This document shows positions 39,464-47,732 of a DNA stretch of 64,000 nucleotides, one piece after another. Origin of the DNA: Lachnospiraceae bacterium C6A11 (lineage in GTDB: Bacteria > Bacillota > Clostridia > Lachnospirales > Lachnospiraceae); NCBI GenBank assembly GCA_000702245.1, contig JNKY01000019.1, positions 1 through 64,000 on the forward strand. The letters run 5' to 3'. Positions within the stretch are counted from its first letter, which is position 1; each line of letters begins with the position of its first letter. The notes beneath the pieces are model-generated. The model saw nothing but the letters and a program-made list of their open reading frames with translations. It was not told the DNA's origin and ran no database searches. Made by a program: the position numbers and the translations under genes.

Positions 39464-41041
39464 CTACGAATTCTGCTTACGGTATTCGGCCGGACTCATT
39501 CCGGTATTTTTCTTGAACTTGATGTGGAAGTAATCCACGTTCTTGTAACCGACCATCTCGGCAACCTTATAAACCTGGATCTTGCTGCGCTCAAGTATAT
39601 CCTTGGCCTTGTCGATCCTCACGCTGTCCAGGTATGAATTAAAGTTCGTGCCGAGCTTCTTGCTGAATATCTTGCCGAGATACGAGCTGTTGTAGCCGAA
39701 GAGCGGCGCGATATTTTCAAGGGTTATATTTGAAGAATAATTGTGTTCTATGTAGTAGATCACATCGTCGATGATGCTGTCTCTTGACGAATAACCGATC
39801 GAGGTCATGACCATATCAGCCTGCTCTGAAAGGAAGAGGATTATCTCGTAGAGATAGTGGCTGTTTATGATAAAGCTGAGGGCTTCTGAGTTGGTCATAA
39901 AAGGTATTTCGGTCTGGCTGAAAAGTATTACAAGCTTCTCCTTGATCTTGAGGTAGATGTCAACCAGAAGATCCTTCTCCTCACGTATCGAAAGTGGTGC
40001 TTTGTAGAGATCGTTCTGAAGGTTCTTCAGCGTCTCGGCAATCTTGTTTCTGTTAAATACCTGTATGTTATTTACAAGGAGAGAAGAGTAGTTCTCAATC
40101 ATCTCATCACGAAGTGACTGCTTTTCTGCGGCACTAAGAGTTGTCTCATCTGCCGGGAAAGCTGATTCTTTGCTGTCAGAATAGATCATGCTGTGCTGGT
40201 TCTTATCGCAGAAGAAGCGGTGCATGAGAAGGCTCATGGCTTCCTTGTAGGACTGAGGTATTTCGTCAGCTTCAGTAACAACACTGCCGCAGGCCATAAA
40301 TATAGAATCGAGCGGAGAGTTCTTCTCAGGAGGGAAGTCGCCGCTGAACTTATCAAGCATAAGGTTCAGCTTCTCGATAGGATGAGAGCCCTTAAGGAGG
40401 ATAACATTCCTGCCGTCGAGAGAGATGTTCTCTATCTCGTTTTCGTTCTTATTTGTCACTCTGAGGAGGTCTGAAAGGTCGTAGGACTGGTCCTCAAGTT
40501 CGTGGCTGTATTTCTCACAGAAGATAACCTGATAGCTGCTGTGATTAAGGCTGAGGTCGTTCTTCTCGTTATCACTGAGCTTGATCTCGCCGGTCAGAAG
40601 ACCGCGGAGAAGCTGCTTACGGGCTTTGGACATAAAGTCGTCTCTGGACTGCTTTGCTTCCTTTTCGTTGTCCAGCTCTTCTCTGATGCGGCCGAGAACC
40701 TCTGTAAGCTTGCCTGTATCAACAGGCTTAGTAAGATATGAGGTGACATTGTAGTTGATAGCAGTCTGGGCGTATTCAAAATCAGAATAGCCGGAAAGCA
40801 CGATGAAACGACCGTTAAAGCCATCCTCGCGGAGCTGCTTTATGGCGTCGAGTCCGCTGATCTTAGGCATACGGATATCAATAAGGATGACATCCGGTGA
40901 AAGCTCGTCGATCGCTCTTATGACCTCGCTTCCGTTTGATGCCTCCCCTACTATGGTGTAGCCCTGTTCCTCCCAGTCGATAACGCTGCGAAGACCCATT
41001 CTGATTATCTTTTCGTCGTCTGCTATAAGTACCTTGTACAT
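39464..41041 (-). CDS. YesN-type response regulator with AraC DNA-binding domain
   Basis: A 525-residue regulator. The receiver (1-120) has DDE at 8-10, phospho-acceptor Asp55 (ILIDIRMPKISG) and Lys in YLTKPVD. A long helical linker region leads to an AraC-type double helix-turn-helix (about 420-525) with APLFGYNSSYLGKIFSKKLG and VAEMVGYKNVDYFHIKFKK. It is the natural partner of the YesM-type kinase at 29900 and probably activates the glycosidase and transporter genes. It is read from the opposite strand and has its own promoter (TATAAT on the minus strand at 41075-41080). Ribosome site AGAGGG. Confidence 0.92.
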   Translation of the reverse strand: MYKVLIADDEKIIRMGLRSVIDWEEQGYTIVGEASNGSEVIRAIDELSPDVILIDIRMPKISGLDAIKQLREDGFNGRFIVLSGYSDFEYAQTAINYNVTSYLTKPVDTGKLTEVLGRIREELDNEKEAKQSRDDFMSKARKQLLRGLLTGEIKLSDNEKNDLSLNHSSYQVIFCEKYSHELEDQSYDLSDLLRVTNKNENEIENISLDGRNVILLKGSHPIEKLNLMLDKFSGDFPPEKNSPLDSIFMACGSVVTEADEIPQSYKEAMSLLMHRFFCDKNQHSMIYSDSKESAFPADETTLSAAEKQSLRDEMIENYSSLLVNNIQVFNRNKIAETLKNLQNDLYKAPLSIREEKDLLVDIYLKIKEKLVILFSQTEIPFMTNSEALSFIINSHYLYEIILFLSEQADMVMTSIGYSSRDSIIDDVIYYIEHNYSSNITLENIAPLFGYNSSYLGKIFSKKLGTNFNSYLDSVRIDKAKDILERSKIQVYKVAEMVGYKNVDYFHIKFKKNTGMSPAEYRKQNS

Positions 41042-41074
41042 CTAATTCCCTCTAAAACTTAAAATTGTATCTGT

Positions 41075-41080
41075 ATTATA
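41075..41080 (-). promoter_or_regulatory. -10 element of the yesN-like gene
   Basis: On the minus strand a TGTTATAAT stretch gives a perfect TATAAT, 34 bases before the start codon. A good -35 hexamer is not visible. Confidence 0.5.
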
Positions 41081-41108
41081 ACATACTGATCGGTTGATGC
41101 AGTATTTT

Positions 41109-42098
41109 TTATTCCGGCAATTCCTGCATGAATCTACTCAAAATACGGTTCTTATATCCACTTAGTGTATTTATCCACTCAATGGAAAGGTCCATCCATT
41201 TATCACAGTGAGGCCAGTATTGATACCGGTCGTTTGCTGTCAGGTGAGTGCCAAGTGAAACCCCGTGACCTCCGCCACTGAATAGATGCAGCTCATAAGG
41301 TCTGCCGGCCTTCTGCATCGCATCGGCAAAACATATCGAATTCGACGGGAAGATAAGTCCGTCATCGCTGTTATGCCAGATAAAGGCCTCTGCCGTATCT
41401 TCGTTTACCTGGTTCTGAAGGCTGTAGAAATCCTCCTGCTCAGGAGTGTATTCTCCGTCGAAAATATATGCATTCATGGCCTTCTCGAAGTTTACAAGAT
41501 AACGGTTCTCTTTTTCATCAAAGATGAACATCTCTTCAAGAGGCATCTTCGGATGCTTCTGACCGAATTCAATATCTTCAGGTTTCTGACCCGGCTTGGC
41601 ACAGATATCAAGTCTTGAGCATGATGCATGGAGATCAAGCACTGGATATCCGAGTATCATTCCTGCAGGTCTGATATCCTCATGCCTTCCGTCATATTCC
41701 GGAAGAAGTTCATTGTTGTTCCAGAATACACCAAGCTGTCCGGCAACATGTGCGCCTGCTGAAAAACCGCAGACAAATACATTGTCTCTATCAACGAATC
41801 TCTCATCCGAAAGACTCTTTACGTATGCAACTGCAGCAGCGATATCCTTAAGCGGTCCCGGTGCAACTGCATATTCATTTATACCATATCTCAGAACTGC
41901 AGCATGAAAACCTGCCGCAAGATATTTCATAGCGATCGGATCAGCCTCTCTGTCCGAAAGGAAGGAATAACCGCCGCCCGGACAAACTATAACCATCGGA
42001 CGTTTAAATCCCTGCTGAAACTCCCCTGAATTGTCAATAAAATAAGATGTCAGAGTGACATTGCGCTCCGGAAATATTTTTTTAATTTCTGTGTACAT
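41109..42098 (-). CDS. Alpha/beta hydrolase, probable carbohydrate acetyl esterase
   Basis: A 329-residue cytosolic esterase of the BD-FAE / acetyl-esterase type. The oxyanion-hole motif is CPGGGYSFLS, the nucleophile Ser lies in GFSAGAHVA, the acid is probably in NSDDGLIF, and His in SGGGHGVSLG. Such enzymes remove acetyl groups from xylan or xyloglucan oligosaccharides. It lies upstream of, and in the same direction as, the yesN-like gene, 67 bases apart, so it belongs to the glycan cluster. Ribosome site is weak (ACAGGTA). Confidence 0.85.
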   Translation of the reverse strand: MYTEIKKIFPERNVTLTSYFIDNSGEFQQGFKRPMVIVCPGGGYSFLSDREADPIAMKYLAAGFHAAVLRYGINEYAVAPGPLKDIAAAVAYVKSLSDERFVDRDNVFVCGFSAGAHVAGQLGVFWNNNELLPEYDGRHEDIRPAGMILGYPVLDLHASCSRLDICAKPGQKPEDIEFGQKHPKMPLEEMFIFDEKENRYLVNFEKAMNAYIFDGEYTPEQEDFYSLQNQVNEDTAEAFIWHNSDDGLIFPSNSICFADAMQKAGRPYELHLFSGGGHGVSLGTHLTANDRYQYWPHCDKWMDLSIEWINTLSGYKNRILSRFMQELPE

Positions 42099-42252
42099 AT
42101 ATTTACCTGTTTCTTTTATACTTAGTTTAATTGATAATTATCGTTTTCATTATATCTTAATATCAATATTGCGTCAAAGAATATGTGGTGGTTTTGAGGC
42201 TTGACAATGTCCTTATTTTTAGAGATTTTTACCCATAATTCTTAGACATTTT

Positions 42253-42353
42253 ATCTGTCAGCCGAGCAAGCTGACAGATGCCTGTCGAGACCGTATGCGG
42301 TCTCAGCGCTAAGCGATTCACGAGCTGTTTTTTAGCGAAGTGAGAGCTTAGCG
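42253..42353. repeat. Array of three adjacent hairpins
   Basis: ATCTGTCAGC/GCTGACAGAT (42253-42279, perfect), GAGACCG/CGGTCTC (42287-42304, perfect) and CGCTAAGC/GCTTAGCG with inner TCAC/GTGA (42307-42353) follow one another with 2-7 bases between. It could be a structured RNA or a palindromic repeat element; strand is undecided. Confidence 0.55.
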
Positions 42354-42406
42354 TCTGTCTGTTGCGAGGCGTTCGTTTTATGGTATTCATTATATTGTTT
42401 TATCAA

Positions 42407-42435
42407 TTGCATGTAATTATCTAATGATATAAAAT
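42407..42435 (+). promoter_or_regulatory. Promoter of the Ldh2-family gene
   Basis: TTGCAT and TAAAAT are separated by 17 bases. The -10 lies 31 bases before the ATG at 42467. Confidence 0.6.
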
Positions 42436-42466
42436 AGATATATATGTACACGGGGAGGTGCAACTT

Positions 42467-43597
42467 ATGGGCGAAATAAACGAAACCAGACCATTTGTTC
42501 CGTGGGAGCAGATGAACGACTTTATGATAGAAGTATTTAAGGGGTACGGCGTTCCGGCTGAGGATGCAGCAATCTGTGCGGACGTTCTTCTTGAGTCGGA
42601 CAGAAGAGGAATAGAAAGCCACGGCTGTAATAGATTTAAACCGATTTATATTGACCGTATCGAGAAGGGAACCCTCCTTCCGGTGACAGAGCTGGAGATC
42701 ATCAAGGAGACACCGACTACGGTCGTTATGGACGCTCACGACGGTATGGGGATGGTCGCAAGCTACCATATGATGAAGAAGCTTATAGAGAAGGCTAAAA
42801 CCTACGGAATGGCAGGTGGCGCCATAAGGAATTCGACGCACTACGGAATAGCAGGGTATTGGACAAGTATGGCAAGTAAAGAAGGCCTGATAGGCCTGAC
42901 AGGAACAAATGCCAGACCGTCCATAGCGCCTACCTTCGGAGTTGAAAATATGATGGGCACCAATCCTCTCACATTTTCACTGCCGACGGATGAGGAGTTT
43001 GATTTCTGCCTGGATTGTGCGACCTCAATCGTTCAGAGAGGCAGGATAGAATACTACGCACGTGCCGGTAAGGAGACGCCGAAGGGCACAGTTATTTCCG
43101 AGAAGGGCGAGGCACTTACAGACAGTAAGGAAATACTGAAGGCACTTGTGGATGGAACAGCTGCACTTGCGCCTCTCGGAGGGATAGGAGAAGAGCTGGC
43201 CGGTTACAAGGGATACGGCTACGCGGCGGTTGTTGAAATACTTTCTGCAGCACTTTCCGGAGGAGAGTTTATGAAGGCACTGTCCGGCATAGATGAGAAC
43301 GGTAAGCCGAGGATGTATCATCTGGGGCATTTCTTCTTTGTTGTGGATCCTGATGCCTTTATGGGCAGGGAAGAATTTAAGAAGATTGCCGGAGATATAT
43401 GCAGGGCACTCCGTGCATCGAAGAAGGCACCGGGTGAGGACAGGATCTATACCGCGGGCGAGAAGGAATATGAGGTATGGAAGTTCCGTAAGGATAAGGG
43501 CGTGCCTGTTGGAGAGGGCGTACAGAAGGATATCATAGCCATCAGAGATAAGCTGGGACTGCCGTTCACCTTTGATTTTGAGAAGCAGGGGCAGTAA
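42467..43597 (+). CDS. Ldh2-family malate/L-lactate/ureidoglycolate-type dehydrogenase
   Basis: A 376-residue NAD(P)-dependent oxidoreductase of the MDH2/Ldh2 family, which acts on 2-hydroxy acids. Family landmarks are ESDRRGIESHGCNR near the start, the active-site His in RNSTHYGIAGYW, GTNARPSIAP, and MMGTNPLTFSLP. The substrate cannot be named from sequence. The ATG at 42467 is preferred, because GGGGAGG lies nine bases before it; GTG at 42458 overlaps that site. It has its own promoter. Confidence 0.88.
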   Translation: MGEINETRPFVPWEQMNDFMIEVFKGYGVPAEDAAICADVLLESDRRGIESHGCNRFKPIYIDRIEKGTLLPVTELEIIKETPTTVVMDAHDGMGMVASYHMMKKLIEKAKTYGMAGGAIRNSTHYGIAGYWTSMASKEGLIGLTGTNARPSIAPTFGVENMMGTNPLTFSLPTDEEFDFCLDCATSIVQRGRIEYYARAGKETPKGTVISEKGEALTDSKEILKALVDGTAALAPLGGIGEELAGYKGYGYAAVVEILSAALSGGEFMKALSGIDENGKPRMYHLGHFFFVVDPDAFMGREEFKKIAGDICRALRASKKAPGEDRIYTAGEKEYEVWKFRKDKGVPVGEGVQKDIIAIRDKLGLPFTFDFEKQGQ

Positions 43598-43637
43598 AAC
43601 TTAGCCGTTCCGGCGGCTGTATTTAAGAAAACATGAT

Positions 43638-43666
43638 TTGACTATGACTTCTCATGTGGCTATAAT
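43638..43666 (+). promoter_or_regulatory. Strong promoter of murC
   Basis: TTGACT and TATAAT are exactly 17 bases apart, giving a near-consensus vegetative promoter. The murC start is 112 bases beyond; the leader contains an inverted repeat around 43690-43725. Confidence 0.8.
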
Positions 43667-43778
43667 ACATAAACTGGATAATAAGATATGCACCGGAGTG
43701 TATTTTGAACGTAAACACACTGGTGGCGTATTATGATAAAGTATAACGGAAAACGTAATATGCGGAGGGAGCATAATA

Positions 43779-45161
43779 ATGTTTCAGGTAGATTTTAGTA
43801 AACCGTGCCACATATATTTTATGGGTATAGGCGGAATAAGTATGAGCGGCCTTGCGGAAATACTCCTTAAGGAGGGCTTTCGCGTATCCGGCTCTGATAT
43901 GAAGGAGTCCGACATCACTAAGATGCTCGAGGAAAGAGGCGCACTGGTTAAGATTGGACAGGTTAAGGAAAATATCGAGGACGATATTGATGTTGTGGTA
44001 TACACTGCAGCCATCAGAGAGGACAACGAGGAGTTTATTGAGGTTAAGAGGAGAAATATACCGCTTCTCACGAGAGCACAGCTTCTCGGTCAGATCATGG
44101 CTTTCTATCCATATAGTATAGCTGTTGCAGGAACACATGGTAAGACAACTACCACATCAATGATGACAGGCGTACTTCTTAAGGCCGAGAAGGACCCGAC
44201 GGTTTCCATCGGCGGTATGCTTGATATGATCGGCGGAAATATACGTGTAGGCAGCTCGGATTACTTTGTAACAGAGGCCTGCGAGTATACAAACAGCTTC
44301 CATTCATTTGAACCATACATCAGTATCATTCTTAATATAGACAACGATCATCTGGATTTCTTCAAGAATCTGGACAATATCGTTGAATCCTTTAAGGTAT
44401 TTGCGGGTAAGACTCTTCCGGGAGGAATGGTTGTTATTAACGGTGATATGGAGTATGTCGGAAGGGTTACGGAAGGCCTTAAGTGCAGAGTGACTACCTT
44501 CGGACTTTCTGAGAAGAATGATTATTATGCGAAGGATATCGAGCTTGACGGAGCCGGCGCACCTACCTTCACGGTTGTAGAGAGAGGTCAGGAGCTTGGA
44601 AGGATCAAGCTTAAGGTTACAGGAAGACACAATGCTGTTAACTCACTTTCTGTTATCGCTGCAGCAAGAGAGCTTGGTATATCCTTTGAGGATATAGCTG
44701 AAGGTCTCGGACTCAGCAGCAGCGCTAAGAGAAGATTTGAATATAAGGGAACCACTGAAAAGGGTGCGATAATCATCGATGATTATGCACATCATCCGAC
44801 TGAGATCGCTGCAACCCTCAAGGTGGCAAATGAGGTTAAGAAGGGTGAACTCTGGATAGCTTTCCAGCCTCACACCTACAGCAGAACTTATTCACTTCTG
44901 CCTGATTTTGCAGAGGCGCTTTCATCTGCTGACCATGTTCTCCTTGCAGATATTTATGCCGCAAGAGAGAAGGATGACGGCAGAGTTTCGTCTAAGGATA
45001 TCGAAAGATTACTCCGTGAAAAGGGCGTTGATGCAGTATACCTCGGAGACTTTTTGTCAATAGAAAAATATTTTGAAAAAAACTCAAAAGAAAATGATGT
45101 GTTAATAACTATGGGAGCAGGAAATATAGATTCTGTCGGTGTTTCTCTGCTGAAAAAATAG
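43779..45161 (+). CDS. murC: UDP-N-acetylmuramate--L-alanine ligase
   Basis: A 460-residue cytosolic ligase that adds L-Ala to UDP-MurNAc in peptidoglycan precursor synthesis. The N-terminal Rossmann part has IYFMGIGGISMSGLAEIL, the ATP loop is GTHGKTTTTSMM, and the central domain has NIDNDHLDFF. The C-terminal domain shows DDYAHHPTEI and FQPHTYSRT. Length is normal. Ribosome site CGGAGGG. It is monocistronic, with its own promoter and a terminator after it. Confidence 0.97.
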   Translation: MFQVDFSKPCHIYFMGIGGISMSGLAEILLKEGFRVSGSDMKESDITKMLEERGALVKIGQVKENIEDDIDVVVYTAAIREDNEEFIEVKRRNIPLLTRAQLLGQIMAFYPYSIAVAGTHGKTTTTSMMTGVLLKAEKDPTVSIGGMLDMIGGNIRVGSSDYFVTEACEYTNSFHSFEPYISIILNIDNDHLDFFKNLDNIVESFKVFAGKTLPGGMVVINGDMEYVGRVTEGLKCRVTTFGLSEKNDYYAKDIELDGAGAPTFTVVERGQELGRIKLKVTGRHNAVNSLSVIAAARELGISFEDIAEGLGLSSSAKRRFEYKGTTEKGAIIIDDYAHHPTEIAATLKVANEVKKGELWIAFQPHTYSRTYSLLPDFAEALSSADHVLLADIYAAREKDDGRVSSKDIERLLREKGVDAVYLGDFLSIEKYFEKNSKENDVLITMGAGNIDSVGVSLLKK

Positions 45162-45321
45162 TTTTCCACAATATCCACAAAATCATTCGCTGAAATATTG
45201 CGGATGATTTTGTTTTTATCAACAGCATATAAAAAGTCTGACTAATCTGCGGAAGTTACAAGCTGTGCGGTCTTTCGAAAGTAGTCAGTCAATTCAGGGG
45301 TATTTATCAACAGTTTCCACA
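45162..45321. promoter_or_regulatory. Cluster of DnaA-box-like nonamers before dnaD-dnaI
   Basis: Five nonamers resemble the DnaA box TTATCCACA, all in the same orientation: TTTTCCACA (45162), ATATCCACA (45171), TTATCAACA (45216), TTATCAACA (45304) and GTTTCCACA (45313). Four differ from the consensus at one position and one at two. They lie upstream of two genes for replication restart/helicase loading. Confidence 0.5.
45179..45216 (+). terminator. Terminator of murC
   Basis: AAAATCATTCGC pairs with GCGGATGATTTT around a 9-base loop and is followed by GTTTTT. It starts 18 bases after the murC stop. Confidence 0.85.
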
Positions 45322-45356
45322 AAATTTCGATAGATGTCCTGAGGCGGGATGAGCGG

Positions 45357-45384
45357 TTGCAAAAGAAATAAGCTGTGTTATACT
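45357..45384 (+). promoter_or_regulatory. Promoter of the dnaD-dnaI operon
   Basis: TTGCAA and TATACT are separated by 16 bases. The -10 ends 83 bases before the dnaD-like start, and the DnaA-box-like cluster lies just upstream. Confidence 0.6.
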
Positions 45385-45467
45385 GTAAGAACCCTTGGAG
45401 AAAGTCTGTCGGGGGATGACTTTTGAGGGTAGACTAAACATGTGGACGGAAGGTATATTTAGCAGCT

Positions 45468-46637
45468 ATGAACATTACAATTTCTACAGAAAACAGAGAG
45501 ACATTTTCAGAGATCTCCAACAATTTTATTGATTACTACATGGCAGATGCCAACGGTGATTTCGTAAAGGTTTATCTCTATCTGGTCAGGCTGTATTCTT
45601 GCGGCAGACCGGTTTCGGTAAGCGATATTGCCGATTATTTCAGATGTACGGAGAAGGATGTATGCCGGGCCATCAGGTACTGGATATCAGTTGATGTACT
45701 CAGTTTTATTTATGATACAAAGGGAAATATTTCAGGTATAGTCCTGAAGAATATTTCGGCTCCTGACAGGGGACTGGAGCTGAACAATTATTCTGCTTCC
45801 TTCGATGAGGAAGAGGAAGAAAACAGTAATATGCTCCAGCTTGTTGAGAGAGAGACTACTGATAAGAGAAAGAAAAAGGTTGAGAGGATCAGCCATATTG
45901 CCGAGGTTGATGATATAGCGGGTGTCACAGAGGAACGTTCAAAGGCTCCGGTTAAGGAAAAGCTTGATGCAGCGGCTATAAATGAGAAGCTGGAGGATGA
46001 GAACTTCAGAGATCTTATGCTGCAGGCGGAGGCGTATTTTAAAAGAACTCCATCGCAGGCTGACACAGATATGCTTATCTATGTATATGATGATCTCGGG
46101 TTCGAGGTTGATCTTATCGAATACCTCCTTGAATACTGCGCGACCATAGGCAAGACCAGGCCGAATTATGTTCAGGCCGTTGCGGTCAACTGGTACGAGA
46201 GAGGAATAAGCGAGAGAAAGGCTGCTAAGGAATATACAGACTCCTTCAATTCGCTCTATAGGATGATATTTAAAGAGCTTGGTATCACAAACCGTGCGGT
46301 TCCGACACCGGCCGAAATGGGTTATATCAAGATGTGGCAGAACGAATTCGGCTATGGAGAGGATATAATCGGAGAGGCCTGCAGAAGGGCAATAATTACC
46401 AGACCAAACTCAGCAACTTTTGCATATGTTAACGGAATACTTGACAAATGGCATAGTGATAATGTAAAAACTCTAAAGGATATTGAAGCTGCTGATGACA
46501 GATTTGAGAAGTCGAAAAAGAAGAGTACCGGAACAGAGGGACGACTTGGAGCTTTCGGCAATTATAAGCAGAGCAGTACCGATGAGGAATGGGACGAGCT
46601 TACAAAAATGTACATCAAAGAGGTCAATAGAAAATAA
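45468..46637 (+). CDS. DnaD-domain replication protein
   Basis: A 389-residue protein with an N-terminal winged helix (VSDIADYFRCTEKDVCRAIRYW) and two DnaD C-terminal-type domains further on: around 185-240 (EAYFKRTPSQADTDMLIYVYDDLGF) and around 275-335 (LGITNRAVPTPAEMGYIKMWQNEFGY). An acidic linker (DEEEEEN) lies between. DnaD-type proteins act in primosome assembly and remodel DNA at origins and stalled forks. The gene overlaps the DnaI-like gene by one base, supporting joint work in helicase loading. No strong ribosome site is seen directly before the ATG. Confidence 0.9.
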   Translation: MNITISTENRETFSEISNNFIDYYMADANGDFVKVYLYLVRLYSCGRPVSVSDIADYFRCTEKDVCRAIRYWISVDVLSFIYDTKGNISGIVLKNISAPDRGLELNNYSASFDEEEEENSNMLQLVERETTDKRKKKVERISHIAEVDDIAGVTEERSKAPVKEKLDAAAINEKLEDENFRDLMLQAEAYFKRTPSQADTDMLIYVYDDLGFEVDLIEYLLEYCATIGKTRPNYVQAVAVNWYERGISERKAAKEYTDSFNSLYRMIFKELGITNRAVPTPAEMGYIKMWQNEFGYGEDIIGEACRRAIITRPNSATFAYVNGILDKWHSDNVKTLKDIEAADDRFEKSKKKSTGTEGRLGAFGNYKQSSTDEEWDELTKMYIKEVNRK

Positions 46638-47677
46638 TGAGTTATGCATTTGACATGGACAGTATCCTGATGAAGCTTGACCAGAGAAGAACTGCGGCGA
46701 AGAGAGATCAGGATAAGAGACGCGAGGAAGTATACGAGCGTATCCCAAAGATAAAAGAAATAGATGATGAAATGAGAGAAGGAACTCTTCTTGCCATCAG
46801 GAAGAATCTTCGTGACAGTGTGGACGACGAGATGCGTCCTGCTGAAAATATCGCTGCACTTGCAAAGCTTCAGAAGAAGAACGAGGAGCTTGCAGAGAAG
46901 AAGAAAAGACTTCTTCTGGAAAACGGTTACGATGAGGATTATCTTGAAAGAAAGTTTTTCTGTCCTATATGCAAGGATGAGGGATATGTTGACGGCGGCA
47001 AATGCAGATGTCTGAAGCAGCTCATTACCGAGGAGAGGTACAGACAGTCGAATCTCAGCAAGAGACTTTCGGAGGAAAACTTCGAAACCTTTGATATCAG
47101 TTATTACAGTATGGAAAAATATCCTGGAGAGGATGTTTCGCCGTATGATAATATAAAAAATATACTTGAACGCGCCAAGGCTTATGTACGTGAATTCGAC
47201 AGAGACAGAGGAAATATAATAATCTTCGGCGAGAGCGGAAGAGGCAAGACCTTCCTCACAAACTGTATTGCGAAGGAAATACTGGAGTCGGGACACAGCG
47301 TATTTTACCTTTCGGCAGGAGAGCTAGTGGATGATATCATCAACAGCTATCTCTTCAGGAAGGATGACGGCGAGGATGACATGGATAAGAGAGAGCGTTA
47401 TGACTTCGTTTATGAGGCTGAGCTTCTTATCATCGACGATCTGGGAACTGAGCCTCTTAACAGACAGAGCGTAACCCAGATGTTTAGAGTCATCAATACC
47501 AGAATATCCAACGGCAAGGCGACGATCATCTCGTCAAACCTTGACATCAAAGATATCAGAGATACTTATACCGAGCGCTTTGCTTCGAGGATTGCGGAGA
47601 ATTATGATTTCTACAATATTTTCGGCTCGAATATAAGGATGGTCAAGAAGAAGCGTATGCTCCAGAAGGCGCAGTAA
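46637..47677 (+). CDS. DnaI/DnaC-type helicase loader ATPase
   Basis: A 346-residue AAA+ ATPase that loads the replicative helicase. An N-terminal helical region is followed by a zinc-binding cysteine set (CPICKDEGYVDGGKCRC), Walker A GESGRGKT and Walker B LLIIDDLG, then sensor residues in TIISSNLD and the arginine-finger region ERFASRI. The start ATG overlaps the stop of the dnaD-like gene (TAATG). This is the standard Firmicutes arrangement. Confidence 0.93.
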   Translation: MSYAFDMDSILMKLDQRRTAAKRDQDKRREEVYERIPKIKEIDDEMREGTLLAIRKNLRDSVDDEMRPAENIAALAKLQKKNEELAEKKKRLLLENGYDEDYLERKFFCPICKDEGYVDGGKCRCLKQLITEERYRQSNLSKRLSEENFETFDISYYSMEKYPGEDVSPYDNIKNILERAKAYVREFDRDRGNIIIFGESGRGKTFLTNCIAKEILESGHSVFYLSAGELVDDIINSYLFRKDDGEDDMDKRERYDFVYEAELLIIDDLGTEPLNRQSVTQMFRVINTRISNGKATIISSNLDIKDIRDTYTERFASRIAENYDFYNIFGSNIRMVKKKRMLQKAQ

Positions 47678-47732
47678 TAACACGGTAATAAAAGTTTTTA
47701 ATATATATTTCATTTTACGGAGGAAAAGAAAA

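Larger units (their letters stand above)
42099..42466. other. Divergent intergenic region with hairpin array
   Basis: The region separates the esterase gene (-) and the Ldh2-family gene (+). It contains three hairpins in a row (42253-42353) and a good plus-strand promoter (42407-42435), listed separately. TTGACA also occurs at 42201 without a convincing -10. No coding frame is supported. Confidence 0.6.

Noticed and set aside
43690-43730. Third copy of the conserved-loop hairpin, because GTGTATTTTG is present before murC
   Set aside because: Only the left half of the loop matches; TACA and the right half are absent, and the stem (AGTGT/ACACT) is placed differently. Chance similarity is likely.
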